Origin: Bacteriovorax sp. Seq25_V
GTDB taxonomy: Bacteria > Bdellovibrionota > Bacteriovoracia > Bacteriovoracales > Bacteriovoracaceae
Length of the DNA: 64,000 bases
Assembly: GCF_000447795.1 (NCBI RefSeq)
Contig: NZ_AUNI01000009.1
Coordinates: 372,001-436,000 of the forward strand
Reading direction: 5' to 3'
Shown here: one piece after another, positions 36,201 through 44,486 of the stretch
How the letters are laid out: each line of letters opens with the position of its first letter
Position numbering within the stretch: the first letter of the stretch is position 1
The notes under the pieces: model-generated
What the model was told of the DNA's origin: nothing
Seen by the model: the letters and a program-made list of their open reading frames with translations, nothing else
The model's database searches: none
Program-made: the position numbers and the translations under genes

Positions 36201-36650
36201 CTCGAAGAAGTTGAACGTATTGATCAGTTAATTAATGACTTAGTAAAAAAAGAGCATGAATTTTCTATCTTCAATAATAAAACTCAAAAGCTTGAGACTA
36301 AAGTTCTTGGTCTTGAGCATATTATGGTCGTGGCTCCTTATAATGCACAAGTGCAACGATTAAAAGATAAACTTCCTGATGGAGTTGAGATAGGAACAGT
36401 TGATAAGTTTCAAGGTCGAGAGGCTCCTATTGTTATTTACTCTGTGACAACATCAAGTCCTGAAGATGCTCCACGTGGAATGGATTTTCTTTATTCGCAA
36501 AGTCGATTGAATGTAGCATCAAGTAGGGCCCAGTGTTCTTTTATTATGGTTGCGAATAAAGAAATTTTTGAGCCTTCATGCAAGAGTCCAGCGCAGATGA
36601 AGTTAGCGAATGCTTATTGTCGGTTTCTTGAGTTTTCTTTAAATAGATAA
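33249..36650 (+). CDS. TM0106-type RecB nuclease fused to RNase H-like and SF1 helicase domains
   Basis: The 1133-residue protein starts with a PD-(D/E)XK Cas4/RecB-like nuclease (GRSDVL, ALDTKLSRETKAG, QLCLYSEM). Cysteines C near 23 and CDVCRWWESC (about 221-230) suggest an Fe-S cluster. A YprB-type RNase H-like domain follows (LFFDIEGDTFVGRHGIEYLL at about 320). The C-terminal half is an Upf1/Dna2-type helicase: GPPGAGKSYTG, LFIDEGGQLS, KTFRLHPGICKF, VDKFQGREAPIVI, SRLNVASSRAQ. It may act in DNA repair or anti-phage degradation. The second ATG at 33258 could be the start. Confidence 0.85.
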   Translation: MVIMQKKDDKFILSAGDINGFLNCKRLTELDTLVANKELIAPEFSNPHLKIMQERGFEHEKSYVDYLIEQGLSFESAEVGVGEDGYQKTISLMKKGVDVITQGVLRLDGWYGRSDVLKKVLMKSKLGDYSYIALDTKLSRETKAGSILQLCLYSEMLEEIQGILPEVMFVITPEDDDTFNEECYRVDDYQAYYRLVKSKLLESLGNIQAYPEPVGHCDVCRWWESCSKRRRDDDHLSIVANITKSQRKDLESIGINTMKAFASANIDDFKKLPSGTNLRSLELSKEQARVQVQARESGELVSEFMPFEDGRGLSRLPEPSAGDLFFDIEGDTFVGRHGIEYLLGLTYFDNGSQKYQGFWAIKPSLEKQAFTELMEFILQRNREFPDFHIYHYAAYEPGAIKRLAQRYSIYEEEVDNLLRADKFVDLYGVVRQGIRASVEKYSIKDLEAFTGYERKIALNDMIIHKRALEHNLELSRYDDINEAMINAVQLYNQDDTDSTLVLRNWLEKKRSEAIDAGNEILRPEAPELNVSEEIRERDQRLIDIKNALIAGIDFDSDLSREEEVKVLLGDLVSFYRREEKVALWELFRLRVMNEAELLEDKSGLAGLQLKERVAPTGRARTYTDVYTYPYQEADFRSGDEIFECGGVKVGTLVEYNPYERTVRVKKTAATNDLHPTSIFRFSIVRANELEESSIKVCEEIIENGMTDKKYKAIKDILLKKNPDCSVQIQVPENSSVLDHAYNIVSSLDSSYLPIQGPPGAGKSYTGSHLIQHLLKQGKKVGVSAISHKVINGLLTSTKKLVGDEFQIIHKVSDQTVEYDYRVTKKNPDCEALANGEEPVLIGGTSWLFARDGMEQTLDYLFIDEGGQLSLANLLSISRSAKNLIILGDCQQLEQPIQAAHPDGADLSALEYIQGESATIPEDKGLFLAKTFRLHPGICKFNSELFYENRLYSTEGNEGQNVTGPMNLKPLMYLETVHTGNSNYSLEEVERIDQLINDLVKKEHEFSIFNNKTQKLETKVLGLEHIMVVAPYNAQVQRLKDKLPDGVEIGTVDKFQGREAPIVIYSVTTSSPEDAPRGMDFLYSQSRLNVASSRAQCSFIMVANKEIFEPSCKSPAQMKLANAYCRFLEFSLNR

Positions 36651-36792
36651 CTCTGAAATGATTGAATTTGATCTGGTATAACTTTAATGTTTTTTGAAAG
36701 CTGAGGTTTATCAATACTCAGTGATCTGTAAAGGTATATTGATTACAGATTAAAATGGAATAAGCCGATTATAGTATAAATAAGGAAATTAT

Positions 36793-37734
36793 GTGATATT
36801 TTTAGCCGCTAATCTTTTTAGTGATATTTTACAAAAAGTAAAAAAGAGTAAGACAGATGTGACTATTTTTAGCCCATATGTAAAAATATCGGTACTTAAA
36901 GAATTATTAGGTTTTCAAAGCTCACGTCTTAAAAGATCTATAGTCATAAATCTCTCTGTGCAGAATATAGTAAATGGTTCGATCGATCTTGAAGTGTTAG
37001 AATACTGTATTAATAATAATATCAAAGTCTATGTGAACAATGATTTACATATGAAAGCATATATCTATGATATGGAATCTGCTCATATTGGTTCAGCAAA
37101 TTGTACTAATTCAGGTCTAGGGACAAACGAAACACCAAACTTGGAATTACTTATATATACAAATGAGCTTCCACTTCACTTCCTCTATTATTGTAATCAT
37201 ATTATACACAAGTCCAGGCTTCTATCTTTGGATGATCTAAAAAGAATATATCAGATCATTAATGACTTAGAAATTCCGAATACTAAGATTCAAGAAGTTG
37301 AGCTCATTTTAAAGAAGGATGAGCCTCTCAAAATCTTAGCATCTGAGTTACCACACACTAGTAATGTAGATTCTATTTTTTTCTATATAAAGAACGGTGA
37401 AATACATGAAGACGAAAGCTATATTTTACACGACATCTATATGTTTGATCTTCAGAATTTAAACGCTTCTAGTTTGAATGAATTCAAGAAGAAGCTAGAA
37501 TTTAGGCTTTTTGAACATCCATTCCTAAAAATGATATTTGATTCTTTTAATGAATCTATAAATTTTGGTATGATTCGAAGGCTTCTTGAAAAAAAATGTG
37601 AGGATGATCCTAGACCATCGAGAATTGATGTTAACGTTTTGATAAACAACCTAATTAACTGGATAGAATCTTTTGACAGTGAAAATTATGAAGTTATTCA
37701 ACCCAATCATACTAAAATATTAAGGAAGAAATAA
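36793..37734 (+). CDS. Phospholipase D-like nuclease protein
   Basis: The GTG start after AAGGA gives 313 residues. One HKD motif is clear: HMKAYIYD…AHIGSANCTNSGLG (about 96-118), so the protein is a PLD-superfamily enzyme that would dimerise for a full active site. Such single-HKD proteins act as nucleases in defence systems. The C-terminal half is unassigned. It begins the five-gene run to 44169; one base separates it from the TerB-like gene. Confidence 0.75.
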   Translation: MIFLAANLFSDILQKVKKSKTDVTIFSPYVKISVLKELLGFQSSRLKRSIVINLSVQNIVNGSIDLEVLEYCINNNIKVYVNNDLHMKAYIYDMESAHIGSANCTNSGLGTNETPNLELLIYTNELPLHFLYYCNHIIHKSRLLSLDDLKRIYQIINDLEIPNTKIQEVELILKKDEPLKILASELPHTSNVDSIFFYIKNGEIHEDESYILHDIYMFDLQNLNASSLNEFKKKLEFRLFEHPFLKMIFDSFNESINFGMIRRLLEKKCEDDPRPSRIDVNVLINNLINWIESFDSENYEVIQPNHTKILRKK

Positions 37735-37735
37735 C

Positions 37736-38542
37736 ATGGAGAAAATCGACATATATTTACGTGTTTGGTCTCTGTTACGCGTTTTTTTCTATTTGGAAAA
37801 TAAAAGAACAGCTAAATCTATAATGCGGTTCAAAGAGATATTAAAACGTTGGAATCTAGGAGAAGATGCTTACGAAATCGGATTCTTTGGAGAAGAGCCT
37901 TTTGAAAGAAGTTTAGAAGCAACCTATAAGGAAGTGAATGCTTTTTCACAGGATCTTTTGATTGGGATGGATGAAGTTGTTTTAACTGTTTTGTTCTCAG
38001 ATTTATGTGACGTTATATATTCTGATGGAGAAATTGGAGAACATGAAAAAGAACTTTTGAACATCCTGAAGAACAATTGGAAATCGGTACTAGATAAAGA
38101 GCTTGACTCTGTTTTAAAAATTCAGCCAGGAGAAAACATATTGCCTCAGAATTCTCTTGTTGCTTTGGGGTACCTTTTTCTTATAACGATGAAGTCAGAT
38201 GGGGTTATTGATAAATCAGAGATATCTAAGTTAAGGGCAAATTTAAAAGTATGGAATAATGAAAATGCAAGATTAATACTTGCTGCAATAAATATTGCGG
38301 AAAATGCTGTTGAGTCAAATGATATTCTAAAGATATTTGAGGAACAAAGCTACTTTAATGATGAGATTAAAAATCTAATAGTGCGTTGTTTAGAATATTT
38401 AAAGGAAAATGAATATGTTGGTGTTCGTAGAATCATGTACCAACAATTGATGGGCGTGATTTTGGCAGATAGCAAGATACATAATAACGAAAGATGGATA
38501 AGAGAAAAAATCAGAGAGATTTGGGATGATATCGAGGGATAG
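37736..38542 (+). CDS. TerB-like protein
   Basis: The 268-residue helical protein has three acidic SDG/ADS loops: VIYSDGEIGEHEKELLNIL, ITMKSDGVIDKSEISKLR and VILADSKIHNNERWI. This is the metal-binding loop of the TerB/TerB-like fold, possibly in tandem. TerB proteins are partners in membrane or nucleic-acid stress systems and occur with helicases in defence operons. It directly abuts the helicase gene (no gap). Confidence 0.7.
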   Translation: MEKIDIYLRVWSLLRVFFYLENKRTAKSIMRFKEILKRWNLGEDAYEIGFFGEEPFERSLEATYKEVNAFSQDLLIGMDEVVLTVLFSDLCDVIYSDGEIGEHEKELLNILKNNWKSVLDKELDSVLKIQPGENILPQNSLVALGYLFLITMKSDGVIDKSEISKLRANLKVWNNENARLILAAINIAENAVESNDILKIFEEQSYFNDEIKNLIVRCLEYLKENEYVGVRRIMYQQLMGVILADSKIHNNERWIREKIREIWDDIEG

Positions 38543-40246
38543 ATGTATAAAAAATTAGAAGATTTACTTTTAAAATGCCCTTTTGAGCATCTTCAAAAAG
38601 CGCTAGGTGAAGAGATTATAAATCTTGCAGAATATATTAACGATGACTTGACGCCACGTAAGTTAGTTGGAGTTACTATAGGAGGATTTGGAAAATCGAT
38701 TTTAGAATTAAAAGAAGTACGCTTTATTTTATTAATTAACAATTTGAAGAGTAACGAAATATTAGATTTAGGAAATAGTATTAAGTTGTCCGAGGCAGAC
38801 CCCGCGAAAATGGCTTTGCTGATTGCTAGTATTCCATTTTCAGTTAACATCAAGACTAAAAAAATATTGGAGGCTCTTGGTTTAAGTGATGATTACATGC
38901 CAAAGTTAAAATCTTCAGTAGAGAGTGGGCAAGAAAAAATTTATAAAGATAAAAATAGTTTTCTCTATGAGCAGCTAGATTATCAGTATGACATAAGACG
39001 TAGATTGATTAGGCATTATAGACAAATTTCTGGTAGTCGTGCTCTTATTCATATGCCAACAGGGGCGGGAAAGACGAAAACTGCTATGCACATAGTTCAA
39101 GAGTTATGGCGTTATGATTACAATTCGACTGGATTCGTATTGTGGGTTGCTCACTCTGAAGAGCTATTAAGGCAAGCTACTGAGACCTTTAAAGATGTTT
39201 GGAGATTTCTTGGCCAGTTCGATGTAGAAATTATCAATCTTTGGGGAAAGTTCGACTTGCCGGAAGAACTACCTGAAAATGCAATTATTTTTGGTGGTAT
39301 TCAAAAACTACAAGCAATTGCCAAGAGAAGTGGAACGGAGATTAGTAAAATTAGTGAGGGATTAAATCTTGTTATTGTAGATGAATGTCACAAAGCCCCA
39401 GCTTCTAAAACTTATGATCTATTATCAACCCTACTAAATAGTAAAAATGTATTTAATAAGTTTCCCAATCTCTTAGGTTTAACTGCTACCCCTGGAAGAG
39501 CAGGAGGTTATGATATTGAAGACGTTAAATTAAGACATTTATTCGAGAATATAAAAATAGGTATCAATATTGATTTAATGAATAATTATGATCCTGGCTT
39601 TGAACATGCTACAAATGCTATTGAGTTACTCCAAAGGAGAAATATTCTTTCTACTTTTTATCGAGATCCCATACATCTAAGTATGGATGATTTAAACTTA
39701 TCACCCAGCGAGATAAATTCTTTGAAAAAATCATTAGCATCAGATGGTGAAAAAGAGATTTCTTCAGAGGTAATGAATAAAATTGCGAATAACAAAAAAA
39801 GAAATAAGTTGATAATTGATAAGCTTTTAGATTTGGAAAAAAATGGAGTTAAAACTATATTTTTTGCTTGTAATGTCAATCATGCAAAAATGATTACTGC
39901 TGCTTTATATTTAAACAAGGTCAAGGCTGGTTTAGTTCTTGGTGAAACAAACTCTGTAGAAAGAGAAGATGTTATTTCTGCATTTAAAGACAACGAATCA
40001 GATATGAAAATTTTGATTAATGTAGGAGTACTTACTACTGGCTTTGATAGCCCTAATATTGACTGTGTTTTCATTGCTCGTCCTGTCTCTTCAGTTATTT
40101 TATACAGTCAAATGATTGGCCGGGGAATTAGAGGAAAACTGATGGGAGGAAAACCTGTATGTAAGCTAATTGATGTTATAGATAATATAAACTTTGGTGA
40201 TGAAAAATGGGCATTTAATTATTTTGATTCATATTGGAAAATTTAA
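38543..40246 (+). CDS. SF2 DEAD/DEAH-type helicase
   Basis: The 567-residue protein has an N-terminal helical domain of about 150 residues and then an SF2 core. Motif I is MPTGAGKTKTAM, motif II VDECHKAP, motif III LGLTATPGRA and motif VI YSQMIGRGIRG. The C-terminal lobe is FDSPNIDCVFIARPVSS. The layout is like the type III/I restriction helicases. Coupled to the TerB and GHKL genes, it may move along DNA during restriction of unmodified DNA. Confidence 0.88.
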   Translation: MYKKLEDLLLKCPFEHLQKALGEEIINLAEYINDDLTPRKLVGVTIGGFGKSILELKEVRFILLINNLKSNEILDLGNSIKLSEADPAKMALLIASIPFSVNIKTKKILEALGLSDDYMPKLKSSVESGQEKIYKDKNSFLYEQLDYQYDIRRRLIRHYRQISGSRALIHMPTGAGKTKTAMHIVQELWRYDYNSTGFVLWVAHSEELLRQATETFKDVWRFLGQFDVEIINLWGKFDLPEELPENAIIFGGIQKLQAIAKRSGTEISKISEGLNLVIVDECHKAPASKTYDLLSTLLNSKNVFNKFPNLLGLTATPGRAGGYDIEDVKLRHLFENIKIGINIDLMNNYDPGFEHATNAIELLQRRNILSTFYRDPIHLSMDDLNLSPSEINSLKKSLASDGEKEISSEVMNKIANNKKRNKLIIDKLLDLEKNGVKTIFFACNVNHAKMITAALYLNKVKAGLVLGETNSVEREDVISAFKDNESDMKILINVGVLTTGFDSPNIDCVFIARPVSSVILYSQMIGRGIRGKLMGGKPVCKLIDVIDNINFGDEKWAFNYFDSYWKI

Positions 40247-40257
40247 AGGAAGGATTT

Positions 40258-41988
40258 ATGTCGAATATAATAAATATTAAGAACTATACTGATGCTTTAA
40301 GAAACACCGGTTATCGAAATGTGGAGAGTGCTATCGCTGAAATTGTTGATAATAGTCTAGAGGCTGACGCATCAGATGTTCTCATTGTTTGCTCCTTAGA
40401 TTCTTCGAGTGGTAGAAGAGGGGTAGAGGAAATTGCTATTCTAGACAATGGCATAGGAATGGATATAGAGACGTTAGAGAAATGCCTTGTTATCGGAGAA
40501 AGTACTAGAAGAAGTCGAAAAGGAATGGGACGATTTGGGGTTGGATTACCACAAGCCTCGCTTCATGTTTCTCCTCGAGTAGAAGTATATTCATGGCAAA
40601 AATGTGGAGACATACGACTTGTATATTTAGATATTGAAGCTATTAAATCGGGAAAACAAGAGAATGTTGGCTATGAAGATTTAGCTGAGATTCCAGCAAA
40701 GTATAGAAAATATATGACCAACTTTAATTTTAAAGGGAAAAAAATGGACTTCTCTGAGTCTGGTACCCTCGTTATCTGGAAAAACTGTGATAGGTTAAGG
40801 CCTAGAACTGTTGCTCCATTATTCGATAGGTTTAAGTTTTTACTGGGAAGGAAATTTAGATATTTTGTTCATGAGGGTAAGCACAATATTGGCCTAACAG
40901 TCTGTGAATCATCAGAATATGATGAGTTATTAAAGCCTAATGATCCTCTGTGTATAATGAATGATAATATGATCTTAGGTGATTTAAACGATCCCAAGCA
41001 AATAAGAGGTGATGGTGAACCAATTTTTGAGTATTGGGAAAACGGTGATGTTTGCGGAGAAGTAAATTTGAAAATTCCTTATCTAGACAAAGGGGGCAAT
41101 AAAAAAAATGGCACAGTGACAGTAAAGTTTAGTTGGGCGAAGTCTGACTTTCACCAAGCAGGCGGAGAGAGTCAAATTGGTAAATTTATCAAAAAAAATG
41201 TTGGTGTTTCAATTGTAAGAGCAGGGAGAGAAATTGATTTCGGAAAATTTGATTTCTTTTCTGATGTAAATGAACCACAACATCGCTGGTGGGGGTGTGA
41301 GGTGAGTTTTGAGCCGGAGCTAGATGAAGTTTTTGGTGTTGCAAATAATAAACAGCAAGTAGAATTATTTGAACTTGATGGTGATGATTATATTGACGAA
41401 GAGATTAAACCCGTATGGTTTACTTTGAATGACTTAATTAATAAGGAAATTTCAAACATTTTTAAAGCTTTGAAAGCGAGAAAGAAAGGAACAAGGGCAG
41501 CTGTCAAAAAGACTACTGAAGAGCAAATTGTTGCAAATGTAGAAAAAGATAATAATACAACAACGGCTTCAAGTCACTTCAAAAAAGAAACTTCCACTGA
41601 GGACTTATTAAAATTAGCAAAAGAAAATTTAGTAGATAATGGGATACCTGACCCAAGTGAAGAAGAGCTAAAAGAGGCTTTGTCTGTCCCTGTAAAAATT
41701 CAGTATAAAGATCTTGGGGACAATTCTACCTTTATAGAAGTTAATAGTAAAATGGGAAACACTTGGCTTACCATAAATACGGGTTCAATTTTTTATCGTG
41801 ATCTTTATTCTAAACTAGAGAACTATGATGAATCAGTTAAAAGAGCATTAAATTTAATACTTATGGCTTATGCAAGAGCAGAGGATGAAGCTTACAATAA
41901 TAAAACATTGTATGAATCATTCCATGACGTGAGAGAGCAATGGGGAATCAAGTTGAGAAAATACTTAAAAACTGATTATCAAGCTTAA
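40258..41988 (+). CDS. GHKL (HSP90/MORC-type) ATPase
   Basis: The start is the ATG at 40258 after AAGGAAGG. The 576-residue protein has the Bergerat ATP site: IAEIVDNSLEADASDVLI (N box), ILDNGIGMD (G1) and GMGRFGVGLPQAS (G2). This is a MORC or HSP90-like ATP-gated clamp. The C-terminal half contains a linker of charged residues and a compact domain (WLTINTGSIFYRDLYSKLEN). In the operon it may clamp DNA or act as a switch between sensing and cleavage. It lies 12 bases after the helicase and 12 before the DUF262 gene. Confidence 0.85.
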   Translation: MSNIINIKNYTDALRNTGYRNVESAIAEIVDNSLEADASDVLIVCSLDSSSGRRGVEEIAILDNGIGMDIETLEKCLVIGESTRRSRKGMGRFGVGLPQASLHVSPRVEVYSWQKCGDIRLVYLDIEAIKSGKQENVGYEDLAEIPAKYRKYMTNFNFKGKKMDFSESGTLVIWKNCDRLRPRTVAPLFDRFKFLLGRKFRYFVHEGKHNIGLTVCESSEYDELLKPNDPLCIMNDNMILGDLNDPKQIRGDGEPIFEYWENGDVCGEVNLKIPYLDKGGNKKNGTVTVKFSWAKSDFHQAGGESQIGKFIKKNVGVSIVRAGREIDFGKFDFFSDVNEPQHRWWGCEVSFEPELDEVFGVANNKQQVELFELDGDDYIDEEIKPVWFTLNDLINKEISNIFKALKARKKGTRAAVKKTTEEQIVANVEKDNNTTTASSHFKKETSTEDLLKLAKENLVDNGIPDPSEEELKEALSVPVKIQYKDLGDNSTFIEVNSKMGNTWLTINTGSIFYRDLYSKLENYDESVKRALNLILMAYARAEDEAYNNKTLYESFHDVREQWGIKLRKYLKTDYQA

Positions 41989-42000
41989 AATGGAGTTTAG

Positions 42001-44169
42001 ATGACAACAAAATATGATAAATTTAAAATTAAAGACCTAATTGTTGAAACGCTAAATGAAAAAATTGTTTTACCAAATTTTCAACGTGACTTTATCTGGA
42101 AGGTAGAACCACAACAGAAGAAATTAATTGCATCAGTGATTCTCAAAATGCCAATAGGAAACTGGTTGTTTTTAATGGGAGAAAAGAAGTCATTTAGCTT
42201 TAGAACTGTTGGACAATCAGATTCTAGATTTGAAAATTCGAATACAGAAGAGGTTAAATTCCTCTTAGATGGTCAACAAAGATTGAGTACTATCTGCTCC
42301 TGTTTCTCAGATTTGTATTTGGAGGGGAAGGGATCTGAGGATGGAGAGTGGGAACTAATTCATGAAAAGACATTTTTAGGTCTTAGAAATAGATGGTTTC
42401 TAACTCTACATAATAAGAATAATGAAAATTTACAGGAATTTGGGCTACAAAGTTTTAACTTTAATGATTTAAATGGAATGGAGCCTTTTGATTTATTCGA
42501 TAATTTAGAAGTATTAAAGGTGAATAATAAAAATAAAAACAAAGCCGGTCATCCGTCATTGGGAAATGACTACCCTGGAGAAGCAGGCGAAAAACTTGTA
42601 AAATATTGTGTTGAAAATTACAAGTTCCCGCTTTATTTAGTTAACGGTCAACATGATTTTCTAAAAAATAGAATAATTGATGGCATTGCAGACAGGCGCT
42701 TCAATGAAATGAAAGATTCGGACTATGCGTGGAAAAAAAAAGAAGCATTTATTTCGATTATGAAGAATACTCGTGTTGTATCCCCAAAAGAGGTTGATAA
42801 GGTTCTCGAAGACAGGGATGTTTTTATAAAAAAGCTTAAAGGTTTAAGTGATGTATGGGCAGATAAACTTAAAAACTACTTTAAAGAAATTATGATTGAA
42901 GAGGTCCCGGTTACTCTTTTACCCATTACCGAAATCGAAAGAGCAGCTTCAATTTTTGATACAATGAATACCGCAGGAACCCCATTAAGTACTTTTGACT
43001 TATTTTCTGCAAAATGGGCAAAATCATCCGAATCAACTCTTGGTGAGAATATTCGGCAAAGTCTTGAGAAGCTCGAAGAAGAGGCAATACCAAGTTTCTT
43101 TTTGAAGGATTTGCAGAGTAAAAAGAAGCTCACTTTTGACAAAATGAACTTAACTTCATCTGATGATAGTCGCTCACTTGAAAAGGTTATTAAAGATCAG
43201 TTTCTTAATTTATTATCTTTAAATAATACGAGGGCTGAGAATTTAGAAAATAATGAATACAAGAGAAACGAACTTGAGGCAATTAAGAGAACAACAATAC
43301 TACAGCTTAATACATCTCAAATTGATAAGGTTTACAAATGCACAATTCAAGGGCTCTATCGTGCTAACTTATTTTGCTTTTATAGGTTAGGCATTGGTGG
43401 AATAATAAACTTGCCATATACATTAATGATTCTACCAATTGCTATCCTATTAGCTGAAGATAAAAATTGGAATTCAGAAAAAATTGTTGCAAGAGTTGAA
43501 TTATGGTATTGGGTTTCTATATTCAGTGGACATTACAGAGATTCTCAAAATAGGAAAGCGATTGAAGATATAGAACATTTGCAAAAATATTCTAGTGGCG
43601 ACGTTAAAAATTTTGAAAAGAGAAGAGAGGATATATTTAAAAATAATGGTTATTCAAAATTAGAGAACTTCTTACCATTTGATGAAAAAACTGGAATGCG
43701 AGAAATGGATTTAGATTCATGTCCTGGAGCAATAGTTAGCTCCTTCCTAGCGTTTCAATTGAGAAAAACACCTCGATTCATTATAAAGAATACTAAAAAA
43801 ATGAATATAATTGATACGATTGACGATAAACTAGAGAAACACCATTTAATACCTCTGGGCTCTACAGTTGACAAGTTCACAAGCAGTACCTCAAGCCTAA
43901 GAAAAGATAAAAATAATATTTTAAATTCAGTTCTAAACTTAGCATATGTTACGAGCTCAGAAAATCGATCCATTAGCGATATGAAAATTAACGAATACAT
44001 AAAAATAGATAATTTTCCTTTATCAGATTACTACTTACAGGACAAAATTTTTAAAACTGAGGACTGGAAATCTAAGCCTACAATATATCAAGCATTAAAA
44101 TCTAGATTTCATGCATTTGAAGATGCAGTGAATAAACATTTAGTCGACTTAGAGAATACCATTGATTGA
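42001..44169 (+). CDS. DUF262-HNH protein, SspE-like restriction factor
   Basis: The 722-residue protein starts with the DUF262 NTPase (LPNFQRDFIWK; FLLDGQQRLSTI, the DGQQR signature). The C-terminus is a DUF1524/HNH-type nuclease: LEKHHLIPLGS followed by NLAYVTSSENRSISDMKI. This is the SspE/GmrSD form. SspE senses phosphorothioate on host DNA and nicks phage DNA. It is the last of five coupled genes and stands just upstream of the ssp modification genes, so a PT-linked restriction role is likely. Confidence 0.85.
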   Translation: MTTKYDKFKIKDLIVETLNEKIVLPNFQRDFIWKVEPQQKKLIASVILKMPIGNWLFLMGEKKSFSFRTVGQSDSRFENSNTEEVKFLLDGQQRLSTICSCFSDLYLEGKGSEDGEWELIHEKTFLGLRNRWFLTLHNKNNENLQEFGLQSFNFNDLNGMEPFDLFDNLEVLKVNNKNKNKAGHPSLGNDYPGEAGEKLVKYCVENYKFPLYLVNGQHDFLKNRIIDGIADRRFNEMKDSDYAWKKKEAFISIMKNTRVVSPKEVDKVLEDRDVFIKKLKGLSDVWADKLKNYFKEIMIEEVPVTLLPITEIERAASIFDTMNTAGTPLSTFDLFSAKWAKSSESTLGENIRQSLEKLEEEAIPSFFLKDLQSKKKLTFDKMNLTSSDDSRSLEKVIKDQFLNLLSLNNTRAENLENNEYKRNELEAIKRTTILQLNTSQIDKVYKCTIQGLYRANLFCFYRLGIGGIINLPYTLMILPIAILLAEDKNWNSEKIVARVELWYWVSIFSGHYRDSQNRKAIEDIEHLQKYSSGDVKNFEKRREDIFKNNGYSKLENFLPFDEKTGMREMDLDSCPGAIVSSFLAFQLRKTPRFIIKNTKKMNIIDTIDDKLEKHHLIPLGSTVDKFTSSTSSLRKDKNNILNSVLNLAYVTSSENRSISDMKINEYIKIDNFPLSDYYLQDKIFKTEDWKSKPTIYQALKSRFHAFEDAVNKHLVDLENTID

Positions 44170-44203
44170 TTTTTAAAACTTTACTTTCCCCAAAATTTAC
44201 CCC

Positions 44204-44244
44204 AAAATTACCCTAGAAAACACAACACACTCTAGGGTAATTTT
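44204..44244. promoter_or_regulatory. Perfect 14-bp inverted repeat, likely operator
   Basis: AAAATTACCCTAGA (44204-44217) and TCTAGGGTAATTTT (44231-44244) are exact reverse complements with a 13-base spacer. It ends 5 bases before the ATG of the LexA-type HTH gene. It lacks a clear terminal U run other than TTTT, so it may serve as operator rather than terminator. A second half CCCCAAAATT occurs just upstream. Confidence 0.75.
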
Positions 44245-44249
44245 GCAAC

Positions 44250-44486
44250 ATGTTACATCCACTTTCTGAAAGGCAACAAGAAACGCTTAGGATAATTCAC
44301 GATCACATTTGTGAAAAAAACTATCCTCCAACGATTCCAGAGATTCAAGAATACTTAAAAATAAGTAATCCTGGAGCTGTTCACAAGTGCTTCATCGCAC
44401 TAGAAAAAAAAGGTTACATAATAAGACATAAAGGAATGCATAGAGGCCTAGACTTGACACAAGAGGCCAGGGAGTTATTGCAATGA
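44250..44486 (+). CDS. LexA-type HTH regulator (DNA-binding domain only)
   Basis: The 78-residue protein corresponds to the LexA N-terminal winged HTH (LSERQQETLRIIHDHICEKN; YPPTIPEIQEYLKISNPGAV; LEKKGYIIRHKGMHRGLDL). The protease domain is absent, so it cannot self-cleave like LexA. It overlaps the sspB gene by 4 bases. Likely autoregulator of the ssp operon through the inverted repeat before it. Confidence 0.85.
   Translation: MLHPLSERQQETLRIIHDHICEKNYPPTIPEIQEYLKISNPGAVHKCFIALEKKGYIIRHKGMHRGLDLTQEARELLQ

Noticed and set aside
36793-40246. DISARM-type system (PLD nuclease plus helicase)
   Set aside because: No DrmB (DUF1998) or DISARM methyltransferase is present, and the helicase is a compact SF2 form joined to TerB and GHKL genes.
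44204-44244. Simple Rho-independent terminator of the DUF262 gene
   Set aside because: Stem is separated by a 13-base loop and the 3' tail is only TTTT. The place beside an HTH gene fits an operator better, though a dual role is not excluded.
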